The notes under the pieces were generated by a model. It was given only the letters and a program-made list of their open reading frames with translations. It had not been told where the DNA came from and ran no database searches. Below, in pieces: positions 44,598 through 53,393 of a stretch of 64,000 nucleotides of DNA; position 1 is the stretch's first letter, and each line of letters opens with the position of its first letter. Source of the stretch: Providencia vermicola (lineage in GTDB: Bacteria; Pseudomonadota; Gammaproteobacteria; Enterobacterales; Enterobacteriaceae); NCBI RefSeq assembly GCF_010748935.1, contig NZ_CP048796.1:2483001-2547000 (forward strand). The letters are read 5' to 3'. The position numbers and the translations under genes are program-made.

Positions 44598-47306
44598 ATG
44601 AGCTTAATGGATAATGCACTACGACCTTTTTTATCCCATAATCGCTACCAGCTTGCTGTACAAGGTTGCCAGACCCACTTAGATGTTGAGCACTTCACGG
44701 GACGTGAAGCCATTAGCGAAACGTACCGTTATCAGATTACCTTTACTTCCACAGAGAAAAACCTGCAAGCGCCACAGTTTCTTCGCCGCAGTGCTGATTT
44801 TACCTTTTCGTCACCCACTCCACCGCTGGCTGCGCTGAACACACTGACTGAACCGCAAAAACGTGTTCATGGCGTGATCACCCACTTCAAGCGGCTGTCT
44901 GGCTCCGCTGATGAAGCACAATACCAAATTGTGATAGAGCCATTTGTCTCTCTATTACGTCATCAAATGCGCTCTCACCGTTTTTTCTTAAATAAATCCG
45001 TGCCGGACGTCATTGACCTCATTTTGCGTGAGCATGACATGAAAGGCTGGGAGTTTGAATTTCATTTGCAGCGCCAATACCCCAAGCGAGAGCAAATTAA
45101 CCAAATCAATGAGAGTGATTGGCAGTTTATTGAACGCCTGTTAAGTGAAGTGGGGATTTTCTATTCGTTCAGCTTGCAGCCGGATACCAAAACCGAAGTC
45201 ATTCATTTTGGGGATAGCCAACGTGCGTATGTGTATGATTTGCAGCTCCCGTTAAACAGTCCTTCTGGCATGAATGATAATGGCGTGGAGAGTGTGTGGG
45301 GATTATCGCTGCGTCATCAAGTGGTGGAGCGTAGTGTGACCACCAAAGATTACAATCACCGCCAAGCAATGCAAACCTTGCAATCCATTGAAACGGACAT
45401 GACCCGAGGCAATGGCGACGACATCAATTATGGTGATGTGTACCATTATCAAGCTCGCCACCTTGAGCGCGGTGAGAAGTACCAACCTGAAACGGAAACC
45501 GCTCACTTTTGGTCACGCCTTGACCATGAGCGTTTTCTGGCTCGTCAGACTCAGTTGCACGGTAAAAGTAACTCACCGATGCTAACGCCATTATTGGTGC
45601 TCAAAATTACCGATAACCAACTGCCTTCAACATTACCGTCTGACTTTCAATCTGAAATCTTAATCACACGCTTGCGATTTTCAGGTAGCCGCAGCAATGC
45701 CTTAGTCGTGCAGTTTGATGCAACGTCGTACACCGAAACTTTGTGCTGGCGACCAGCTCTCAAACCTCGCCCCGTGATTGCAGGCACATTGATGGCGCGT
45801 ATTACCAGTGCCAAATCCCACGATATTTACGCTCATCAAAACGAACACGGTTTTTATTGGGTGAAATTCGATGCCGACCGTGATGAAAAACCGACGGGGT
45901 ATGAAAGTATGCCCGTACGACTGGCGAAACCGTACGCAGGCGATACCTACGGCATGCACTTCCCGTTAATCCAAGGAACAGAGGTTGCCATTGCCTTCCA
46001 TGAGGGTGACCCAGACCGACCGTATATCGCCCATGCGTTACATGATTCACATCGTCCCGACCACATCACTGACAAAAATAATACCCGCAATGTCATTCGT
46101 ACCCCTGCGAATAATAAGCTACGCATGGAAGACAAACGCGGGGAAGAACACATCAAATTCAGCACCGAATACGGTGGCAAATCCCAACTCAATTTAGGGC
46201 ATCTGGTTAATCAAGGGCGTGAAAAGCGCGGTGATGGCTTTGAGCTGCGAACCGACAGCTGGGGGGCGATACGTGCGGGGAAAGGGCTGTTTATCAGCAC
46301 CGATTTACGCACTAAAGCCTCTTCAGAACAACTGGATATGCGCGAAGCCAAGCAACAACTGGATGATGCGTTGAACCTAGTGAGCTCCCTACGGGAAGCA
46401 GCCGAAGTCGCAAAAGCAGAGCTGGCAGACATGAAAGCTCAGCAACGCTTATTAACTGAGTCCATCAACGAATTGCAGCAGGCAGCGTTATTGCTTAGTG
46501 CGCCAGCAGGTATTGCCTTAACCTCACCCAAAACCGTACAGGCTCACAGCGGTGAAAACATTACCCTGACGGCCAATAAACAGGCAGATATCTCAGTCGG
46601 TAAAAAAATCACCTTAGCCGCAGGCCAAGCCATCAGCTTATTTGCTCATACCCTAGGAATCAAAGCCTTTGCAGCAAAAGGCAAGGTAGAACTTCAAGCC
46701 CAAAGCGATGAAATGCACCTCACGTCACTCAAGGACATGACCGTCACCAGTACCGGCGGTAAAACCGTCGTTGCCGCTAAAGATGAACTGCTATTGACCT
46801 GTGGTGGCGCCTATATTCGATTAAAAGGCGGGCAGATAGAGTACGGTAGCCCCAATAACCAAACGGTGAAAGCCACTAATTGGGTGGTTGAAGGACCGGC
46901 GTCTATGGATGTCACTCACCCGCAATACCCGCAATCGATGCCAAAACAAACCTTGCGTTTTCAACTGAGCTCCTCACCACAAAGCCCGATGAAGGCGCGT
47001 GCATTTGAGCCGTATGAACTGTATGCCAATGGAGCACTGATTTTAAAAGGTATGAGTGATGCGCAAGGTAATGTCCAAATTGACCATGATATTCCCACAG
47101 ATAGCTATCAACTGTACCTACTCAGTGGGGATCGTTATGACATTACAGTGCCACCACCTGCTGAAGATGATGACAGTAACGAGCCTACAGTCAATATTGG
47201 ATTTAGACCAAGCGCACCTAGCCAAGAGCGTGAAAATGCACGCATTGGCGATGCATGGGGCCAAAACCTTTCAGAGTTTTTAACCGCATTCAAAAAGGAT
47301 AAGTAA
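44598..47306 (+). CDS. vgrG: Type VI secretion spike protein VgrG (TssI)
   Basis: Forms the trimeric tip of the T6SS tube. It is 902 aa from the ATG at 44598 (AAAGGAAATAAG upstream); a 66-codon upstream extension is rejected. The N-terminal gp27-like part (about 1-370) has VEHFTGREAISETYRYQITF and FLNKSVPDVIDLIL. The gp5-like OB-fold part (about 390-560) contains YWVKFDADRDEKP and VRLAKPYAG, VAIAFHEGDPDRPYI. A coiled-coil linker lies at about 575-625, then a DUF2345-like beta-helix (about 630-770; LTCGGAYIRLKGGQIEYG). The last ~130 residues look like a transthyretin-type beta domain with an acidic proline linker (PPPAEDDDSNEP), a likely effector-docking part. It is immediately followed by the effector gene. 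Confidence 0.95.
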   Translation: MSLMDNALRPFLSHNRYQLAVQGCQTHLDVEHFTGREAISETYRYQITFTSTEKNLQAPQFLRRSADFTFSSPTPPLAALNTLTEPQKRVHGVITHFKRLSGSADEAQYQIVIEPFVSLLRHQMRSHRFFLNKSVPDVIDLILREHDMKGWEFEFHLQRQYPKREQINQINESDWQFIERLLSEVGIFYSFSLQPDTKTEVIHFGDSQRAYVYDLQLPLNSPSGMNDNGVESVWGLSLRHQVVERSVTTKDYNHRQAMQTLQSIETDMTRGNGDDINYGDVYHYQARHLERGEKYQPETETAHFWSRLDHERFLARQTQLHGKSNSPMLTPLLVLKITDNQLPSTLPSDFQSEILITRLRFSGSRSNALVVQFDATSYTETLCWRPALKPRPVIAGTLMARITSAKSHDIYAHQNEHGFYWVKFDADRDEKPTGYESMPVRLAKPYAGDTYGMHFPLIQGTEVAIAFHEGDPDRPYIAHALHDSHRPDHITDKNNTRNVIRTPANNKLRMEDKRGEEHIKFSTEYGGKSQLNLGHLVNQGREKRGDGFELRTDSWGAIRAGKGLFISTDLRTKASSEQLDMREAKQQLDDALNLVSSLREAAEVAKAELADMKAQQRLLTESINELQQAALLLSAPAGIALTSPKTVQAHSGENITLTANKQADISVGKKITLAAGQAISLFAHTLGIKAFAAKGKVELQAQSDEMHLTSLKDMTVTSTGGKTVVAAKDELLLTCGGAYIRLKGGQIEYGSPNNQTVKATNWVVEGPASMDVTHPQYPQSMPKQTLRFQLSSSPQSPMKARAFEPYELYANGALILKGMSDAQGNVQIDHDIPTDSYQLYLLSGDRYDITVPPPAEDDDSNEPTVNIGFRPSAPSQERENARIGDAWGQNLSEFLTAFKKDK

Positions 47307-47307
47307 T

Positions 47308-49230
47308 ATGTCTGGAGGTAATTGGAGTCAATTCCCGCTAGGAGTTCAACTCCCAACATCAGCAACGCCACCGATGATTGATATACCAGTATCAAGTTGC
47401 ATGGTGGCACATGTGACGCCAAGCTGGATACCTGAACGAACGAAATACCCCATGAGTTTATTTACCTATGCACCATTAATTAATGGACAACAAACCTTTG
47501 CTGCCGTTGCGGAAGCTATTCGTAAAGCGAAAAAAAGTATTGATATTATTACATGGGGCTTTCAACCCTCTATGTATTTTGAACGTAGTTCGGATGCCCG
47601 AGAAGGTCAATATCCGATGATTGGCGAGTTGTTAGAGCAAAAGGCCAATGAAGGTGTGCAAGTGCGTGTACTTGTGTGGTTTGATCATGTGGGAAAACAT
47701 TTTGAGAAAAGCTTTCCCGGTTGGGGGAAACAAGTGATATCGCCATCCCAACTCAATGATTTTCTTGTCTTTGGTGCAAAGCTCGATTATCAAACCCAAA
47801 AACAATATCAGTTTGATATCGCTTGGAACCGTAAAGTTCATATGGGCCTTGTCAAAAACTTGTCAGTACGGACTCGTGATATTGCAATGAGTATACCTGA
47901 TTCGCGATTAAAAGATGTTACGGCGCGAACCAATCATCAATTTTCGAGTCAAGAAACTGAGCTAAGTGCTCGCTGGGCTGCTTTAGCGGCTGGTTCAACG
48001 CATCATCAAAAAGCGGTTTTAATCGATTATGAAGAGCCTGAAAATGCGATTGGTTTTGTGATGGGGCACAATATGCACTCGGAATATTGGGATCAAGATG
48101 CACATGCCATCACTCGTTATAAGGAAGAGTCATGGCTTGGTCGCGATGGCGTAACTGCGTGGCAGGATACCTCAAACTGTGTGTATGGTGAGCTACTGTA
48201 TGATTTAAATGATAACTTTGTGTCGGCGTGGAAAAAAACTGATGGTTTTTTCGCCAGCAAAGGTGACGATGTAGAGCAACTTGCACAGAGAGAAAGTCGC
48301 TCACGATGTGACTATATCCCGACACCTGAGCATATCAAAAAACTCAACGCCCATTACACATTTTTAGCCAATAATCCTTTAGTTCCCACGGGCGGAAAAA
48401 TTTGCCGAACCCAGCCACAACACGATGAATACGATATATTAAAAGCCTATGATCATGGTGTTAAACATGCCCGTAACTACATCTATTTTGAAAACCAATA
48501 TTTTCGTTTGTCATCTATAGCGACCAATTTACGGGATATGGTTGAAGAACGAAACCGACGTTTTTTACAAGCTGCTGAAACTGACAGCAAATTACAAAGC
48601 ATTAAACCACCTCCGTTCTATCTTTTTGTTGTCACTAATTCAACGGAAAAACCCTCTGTCGGAAGTTCGAATGAAGTAGGCGGTTATCAAACTTATAAGA
48701 TGTTAGAACAACTTGGTCGTCGAGATTTAATGAAAGAGCACGTTTACGATCAATCGTTCAAACCTAAGTCGGGTTATTGGGGGGTCTATATTCGAAGTGA
48801 AGATATCAAAAGCCCTGATGATATTCAGCCTGAAAAAATTGAGGGGCTAGAAACAATGATCTGTACACTTGTCTCTCCTGATTCGGATAGATGGCAGCAA
48901 GTGTATGTACACAGTAAATTAACTTTAGTCGATGATACCTTTTTAATTCAAGGCTCTGCCAATATTAATTTACGCAGCATGGCATTCGACAGTGAAATCG
49001 CCGTGATATTGCAAGATACCGATGATTTTCCAATTGTGAAGCCGTTAAGGGAAAAGTTATGGGGATTGCATAAGAGGACGGGGAGTGTTTCAAGTGATTT
49101 GACAGCCGAATTTAAAGAATGGAAAAAAATAGTTGCTATAAATGCGAGCAATAAAAAAAATAAAGAATCACCTAACGGATCATTAATCCTTTTTGAAGAT
49201 AAAACTATTAGCCTAAAAAATGCGGATTAA
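47308..49230 (+). CDS. Phospholipase D-family T6SS effector (Tle5-like)
   Basis: A 640-aa protein predicted to cleave phospholipid head groups in the membrane of target cells. Two HKD motifs are complete: His233-x-Lys235-x4-Asp240 in STHHQKAVLID, and His535-x-Lys537-x4-Asp542 in VYVHSKLTLVD. GHNMHSEYWD and GSANINLRSM follow each motif as in phospholipase D enzymes. There is no signal peptide, as expected for T6SS cargo. It starts one base after the vgrG stop with AAGGATAAG upstream. The arrangement vgrG - PLD effector - Sel1 immunity genes parallels P. aeruginosa vgrG5-PldB. No adaptor (DUF4123, DUF1795 or DUF2169) is visible in between, so delivery probably uses VgrG directly. Confidence 0.9.
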   Translation: MSGGNWSQFPLGVQLPTSATPPMIDIPVSSCMVAHVTPSWIPERTKYPMSLFTYAPLINGQQTFAAVAEAIRKAKKSIDIITWGFQPSMYFERSSDAREGQYPMIGELLEQKANEGVQVRVLVWFDHVGKHFEKSFPGWGKQVISPSQLNDFLVFGAKLDYQTQKQYQFDIAWNRKVHMGLVKNLSVRTRDIAMSIPDSRLKDVTARTNHQFSSQETELSARWAALAAGSTHHQKAVLIDYEEPENAIGFVMGHNMHSEYWDQDAHAITRYKEESWLGRDGVTAWQDTSNCVYGELLYDLNDNFVSAWKKTDGFFASKGDDVEQLAQRESRSRCDYIPTPEHIKKLNAHYTFLANNPLVPTGGKICRTQPQHDEYDILKAYDHGVKHARNYIYFENQYFRLSSIATNLRDMVEERNRRFLQAAETDSKLQSIKPPPFYLFVVTNSTEKPSVGSSNEVGGYQTYKMLEQLGRRDLMKEHVYDQSFKPKSGYWGVYIRSEDIKSPDDIQPEKIEGLETMICTLVSPDSDRWQQVYVHSKLTLVDDTFLIQGSANINLRSMAFDSEIAVILQDTDDFPIVKPLREKLWGLHKRTGSVSSDLTAEFKEWKKIVAINASNKKNKESPNGSLILFEDKTISLKNAD

Positions 49231-49233
49231 CTG

Positions 49234-50199
49234 ATGAACATAGAAATAAAAATCGCATTATTATTGGGATTTATTCTGCTGACGAGCTGTAAGCCTATCG
49301 ATAAAAAGGACGTCACTGTGACTCAAAAAACAGAACCTGATTTAACTTTCACTTGTGTGTATGAAAAAGACACGCTACCCCCTGTTGATCCGGAAGCGGA
49401 TGTTTGGTTTAAACAAGCGCGTGAGCTTGAAAAAGTGAATAAACATCAACGAGATTATAAGCAAATTGGTGATCTCTACCGCAAAGCCGCAGAGCGTAAT
49501 CACCCTAAAGCCATGCTTAACTTAAGTAACTTAATCAGTTATGGCAAAGTGCCCCCGATTGGCGGGAAAGGCCCAGCGCAAGAAGTGTGGGATATTATCC
49601 AAAAAATGGCTAAATTGAATATCAGCTATGGTTATTACCAAATGGGACATTATCTCGATACGGGTTATGGTGTACCTGCTGATAGAACGAAAGCGTTAGC
49701 TTATTTTAGGCAGGCTGCCGATTTAGGCAGCCCAGAAGGGCAATATGTTATTGGTGATATTTTTCTCGCTCAACGTTTATCAGATAAAGACAATCCTGCT
49801 TATCAACCTGAAATTGGAAAAAAAATGCTTGCTTGTGCTGCTCAACAAGGTAATAAAGAAGCTGCATTTACAGCAGCGATGTTTTATAAGAGTGTGGAAA
49901 AAAACTTTGACATAGCATTAGAATTTTTTCAATTAGCATCGGAAAATGGACATAGAATCTCAGCTTCAATACTCATTGATACATTTAAAATAGACACAAC
50001 ACCAAAAGACTATTATTACCTAGCGGTTAAACCAGACCCAGAACGCTCAGCCCGTTATGAAGCAATTGTCAAAGAAATGGATGCTTCTGACGAAACCGCC
50101 AAGTTCCCCGATATCGATAAAATCGTTCCCCTCCCCCCTGCTGAACTCCCTGAGTGGGATGGGTCCTTTGAATATAAAAAACAGGTTGAAGGACAATAA
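49234..50199 (+). CDS. Sel1-repeat lipoprotein, probable immunity protein (copy 1)
   Basis: A 321-aa periplasm-facing lipoprotein; signal MNIEIKIALLLGFILLTSC with lipobox LTSC (Cys19). The mature part has tetratricopeptide-like Sel1 repeats from about residue 80 to 250 (LYRKAAERNHPKAMLNLSNL, YYQMGHYLDTGYGV, AYFRQAADLGSPEGQYVIG, EFFQLASENGH). Sel1 lipoproteins next to Tle5 phospholipases bind and neutralise them in P. aeruginosa, so immunity is inferred here. It starts three bases after the effector stop. It shares long near-identical flanks with the next gene but differs in the middle (about residues 180-255). Confidence 0.82.
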   Translation: MNIEIKIALLLGFILLTSCKPIDKKDVTVTQKTEPDLTFTCVYEKDTLPPVDPEADVWFKQARELEKVNKHQRDYKQIGDLYRKAAERNHPKAMLNLSNLISYGKVPPIGGKGPAQEVWDIIQKMAKLNISYGYYQMGHYLDTGYGVPADRTKALAYFRQAADLGSPEGQYVIGDIFLAQRLSDKDNPAYQPEIGKKMLACAAQQGNKEAAFTAAMFYKSVEKNFDIALEFFQLASENGHRISASILIDTFKIDTTPKDYYYLAVKPDPERSARYEAIVKEMDASDETAKFPDIDKIVPLPPAELPEWDGSFEYKKQVEGQ

Positions 50200-50201
50200 T
50201 C

Positions 50202-51191
50202 ATGACTTGTTCCTTTTTATCCTCTAACCATCTAGCCTGTCAATATGCTGTCGTCGTATTAGGCTTGCTATTGATGGGTTGTAAACCCATTGATAAAAAG
50301 GACACCATTGTAACTCAAAAAACAGAACCCGATTTAGCCTTCACCTGTGTGTATGAAAAAGACACGCTACCACCCGTTGATCCGGAAGCGGATATTTGGT
50401 TTAAACAAGCCCATGAGCTTGAGAAAATTAATAAATATCAACGTGATTATGCCAAAATTGGCGAGCTTTACCGCAAAGCCGCGGAGCGAAACCATCCTAA
50501 AGCGATGCTGAATCTCAGTAATTTAATCAGTTATGGCAAAGTGCCTCCGATTGAAGGTAAAGGTCCAGCGCAAGAAGTGTGGGATATTATCCGAAAAATG
50601 GCTAAATTGAATATCAGCTATGGTTATTACCAAATGGGACATTATCTAGACACGGGTTATGGTGTAGCTGCTGATAGAACGAAAGCGTTAGCTTATTTTC
50701 GTCAAGCTGCAGATTTAGGTAACCCTGAAGCTCAATATGTTATTGGTGATATTTTTATTTCTAAACGAGTATCCGATAAGAAAAATCCTGCATATCATCC
50801 TGAAATAGGTAAATCCATGTTAGATTGTGCATCTATGCAGGGGCATGGAGATGCGGCATATCGACTCGCTAGTTATATGCGCAATGTTGAAAAAAATAAT
50901 ATTAAAGCTAGTATTTATTTCCAGTTATCAACAAAAAATGGAAATCGTGATGCCGCATCAACCCTCTCTGATGTATTTGATTTAGCGACTACATCAAAAG
51001 ACTATTATTATCTAGCGGTTAAGCCAGATCCGGTACGCTCAGCTCGCTATGCGGCTATAGTCAAAGAAATTGACGCATCTGACGAAACCGCCACATTCCC
51101 CGATATCGATAAAATCGTGCCCCTCCCCCCTGCTGAATTACCAGAATGGGATGGCACCTTTGAATATAAAAAACAACAGGATAACCAATAA
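50202..51191 (+). CDS. Sel1-repeat lipoprotein, probable immunity protein (copy 2)
   Basis: A 329-aa tandem paralog of the preceding gene, two bases after it. It has a different signal region ending in LLMGC (lipobox, about Cys27). From CKPIDKKD onward the two proteins match closely to about residue 180 and again over the last ~60 residues (DYYYLAVKPDP, VPLPPAELPEWDG). The central Sel1 part (MLDCASMQGHGDAAYRLASY) is clearly different. The duplication probably gives protection against a second variant effector, or preserves immunity to an earlier one (inference). Confidence 0.82.
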   Translation: MTCSFLSSNHLACQYAVVVLGLLLMGCKPIDKKDTIVTQKTEPDLAFTCVYEKDTLPPVDPEADIWFKQAHELEKINKYQRDYAKIGELYRKAAERNHPKAMLNLSNLISYGKVPPIEGKGPAQEVWDIIRKMAKLNISYGYYQMGHYLDTGYGVAADRTKALAYFRQAADLGNPEAQYVIGDIFISKRVSDKKNPAYHPEIGKSMLDCASMQGHGDAAYRLASYMRNVEKNNIKASIYFQLSTKNGNRDAASTLSDVFDLATTSKDYYYLAVKPDPVRSARYAAIVKEIDASDETATFPDIDKIVPLPPAELPEWDGTFEYKKQQDNQ

Positions 51192-51203
51192 AAGGATCTT
51201 AAC

Positions 51204-51467
51204 ATGCGCGCACTTGTTCGATTAGGTGACAAAACTACTCATGGCGGCGAAGTTATTTCCGCTTCTGGCTCGATGATGTACGGTAAGCCCATTGCCTTAG
51301 TGGGAGATAAAGTCAGTTGTCCGAAAAAAGGACATGGTGTCAATGCCATTTTACCCGGATCAACGCGCATTTTAATATCCGGTCGCCAAGCGGCATTGAA
51401 TGGTTTTCAAACCGAATGTGGCTGTACCCTCATTGCGAGCCTTTCCTCGTCAGGTGAACAGTCATGA
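51204..51467 (+). CDS. PAAR-domain T6SS tip protein
   Basis: An 87-aa protein that sharpens the VgrG tip. MRALVRLGDKTTHGGEVISA, GKPIALVGDKVSCPKKGHG and LNGFQTECGCTLIAS are PAAR features, with the cysteines and histidines that bind zinc in this fold. No extension domain is fused to it. It overlaps the next gene by four bases (ATGA). AAAGGATCTTAAC precedes the start. It completes a VgrG-effector-immunity-PAAR set. Confidence 0.92.
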   Translation: MRALVRLGDKTTHGGEVISASGSMMYGKPIALVGDKVSCPKKGHGVNAILPGSTRILISGRQAALNGFQTECGCTLIASLSSSGEQS

Positions 51468-52588
51468 TGAGTTGGAAAATCCCCTCTTTAGAGCATCCAC
51501 CAGAGCCTCCATTACCGCGTGTGGGGCTTTGGTTGTTTTTGGTTGTTCTCATTGGTATTGCTGGATTTGGTATTGGCGTGTATTTATCTTCAATTACCGT
51601 ATTGTCTAGCGAAATCAGTAACAATCAAATAATCGCTTTATTTGTTGTTCTTCCGGTGATCATTATCTTGTTCATCCGATTACTTGTTTATTCAATCACG
51701 GCTTATCGTCATCAACTTTTTACGAATATGTTAGATGACGCCCACAATGAATGGCGTTATTGGGCGGGTAAGCACCTTGGATTATTAACGCATTCACGAT
51801 TAACTCAAATCGATGAAGAGAAACTAGAGGGCGTACCTTTATCTTCATTACCAATCAATAAAGATAATATATTGACACTAAACGCCTTGAAATCCCTTTC
51901 TTCATGGGAAAAACAAGAAACGGCGATACAAAAATTGCTTGCCCCAATCGCGGCATTTTATCATCAACACGCTCTCACACAGCCGATAACACTGTATTGG
52001 CAAGCAGAAGAAAGTGGGACTAATTGGACGGAACTTATTGAGCAGGAAGCCGAACGCTTATCATTGACGCTTGAGTCTGTTGAAATATTACCATACATGT
52101 CTCTCAGTGAATGGCTATTGACACTGTATGAAAACTCCTTTGAACCTAAGTTATACGCTATTTTAGCATTTCAATTAGACTCAACGGCGAGTGAAGAGGC
52201 CGCTAGTCTATTACTCGCCCCTCAAGGATTCTACGAGAGTTTAAGAGTACCTATCAAAGCGAAGATCCTGCGCCCAATATCTACGGATAAAGAATCTTTT
52301 TCTGATGCATTGAAAACACAATGTGAATTTCAATTAAGTGGAGAGCAATTAACCGCCATCTGGCATAGTAATATTAGTGATAATAATAAAGGGGAATGTA
52401 TTCAGGGTTATATTCAGCAAAACATGGCTTGTCTTTCTGAATATTTTTATGATGCTGATGCCCTACTAGGGATAAGCGACTTAGTAAGGTATGGAGTGGT
52501 GTTGTCTTTAGCAAGTGAATCACCACAACCTGTACTCATTACTCATCAAAATGGGAACAATCTGTTCTTACAACAATTAGTTACCTAA
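51464..52588 (+). CDS. Unrecognised two-TM protein at the end of the T6SS module
   Basis: A 374-aa protein with a proline-rich cytoplasmic N-terminus (EHPPEPPLPRVG), two membrane helices (about residues 21-43 and 55-77) and a soluble ~290-residue C-terminal domain (blocks NMLDDAHNEWRYWAGKHLG, VPLSSLPINKDNILTLNAL, VEILPYMSLSEWLLTLYE, AILAFQLDSTASEEAASLL). No known domain is recognised. It is translationally coupled to the PAAR gene, so it belongs to the module. It could anchor or load the spike, or act as an extra immunity or adaptor factor; none of these is shown by the sequence. Confidence 0.75.
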   Translation: MMSWKIPSLEHPPEPPLPRVGLWLFLVVLIGIAGFGIGVYLSSITVLSSEISNNQIIALFVVLPVIIILFIRLLVYSITAYRHQLFTNMLDDAHNEWRYWAGKHLGLLTHSRLTQIDEEKLEGVPLSSLPINKDNILTLNALKSLSSWEKQETAIQKLLAPIAAFYHQHALTQPITLYWQAEESGTNWTELIEQEAERLSLTLESVEILPYMSLSEWLLTLYENSFEPKLYAILAFQLDSTASEEAASLLLAPQGFYESLRVPIKAKILRPISTDKESFSDALKTQCEFQLSGEQLTAIWHSNISDNNKGECIQGYIQQNMACLSEYFYDADALLGISDLVRYGVVLSLASESPQPVLITHQNGNNLFLQQLVT

Positions 52589-52813
52589 CACCACATACCA
52601 AGAAATGGGTATTAATGAATAGTCTAGAGTTACGCTTTTATTCAGGTGCTCCCTATTATGAATAGCCTTTATGCTGATATACTTTTACTTAGATAATGTT
52701 ATCAGCACTAAGTTTAATACGATACTTTTCTCTAAATGAGTACACCGCTGAGTACAAAATATAAACCTTAAAATAAAATCATTATGATTCAATTAAATAA
52801 CCTAAACCTAACG

Positions 52814-53393
52814 GTTTAATGTGTAAGCCTATACTCTAGTTTTAGATTGTCCCATTAAGCATCATTTAAAAACAGCATAAAATTCATAATATTACTATGG
52901 TTTTATGCTGTTTAATGTCTCACTGAATTTCATGAAAACTCACACCTAAATAAATATATTGCTTATTTATCTTCTCTTTTTTCAGTGAGTATAATCATAT
53001 AAACCCACATAATTACTTGAATTTATTATATTTACTGACACAAAATACAGAACAGCAAAATCTAAAGAAAAACTTTCCGTATCAATGACTTCAACGGTTT
53101 GTACCTTGAAGTGAAACCCAATGGTAAAAAAGCTGGCAGTTTCATTTTCAAATAAATGGAAAATCGAGCATGCTGGCATTAGGCAACTACCCATTGGTAA
53201 CACTAGTTGAAGCCAGATCTAAATGTGATGATGCTAGAAAGCTCGTATCAGAAGGGATTAATCCAACACAAGCTAAGCAACTAGATAAGATCAGAAAAGC
53301 AAACGAATCTGCAAATACACTTCAAATCATCGCAAAAGAATGGTTGCAAATGAAAGATTGGGCTGATGTGACCAAATACCGTCGCCTTTGATA
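52814..53393 (+). repeat. Right copy of the ~580-bp direct repeat
   Basis: Matches 42482-43062 at about 97 percent by eye, starting with the same GTTTAATGTGTAA that ends ychF, preceded by unrelated AT-rich sequence. It stops exactly after the shared TGA of the integrase remnant. Confidence 0.9.
53031..53393 (+). pseudogene. Second, truncated integrase remnant
   Basis: Contains only the N-terminal part: TDTKYRTAKSKEK (closer to the usual LTDTK start than the left copy), INDFNGLYLEV and then MLALGNYPLVTLVEARSKCDDARKLV through KEWLQMKDWADVTKYRRL to the TGA near 53390. It shares the first two frameshifts and the TGA with the left copy but lacks its extra G. The catalytic half is missing; the sequence switches to unrelated DNA after TTTGATA. 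Confidence 0.85.
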
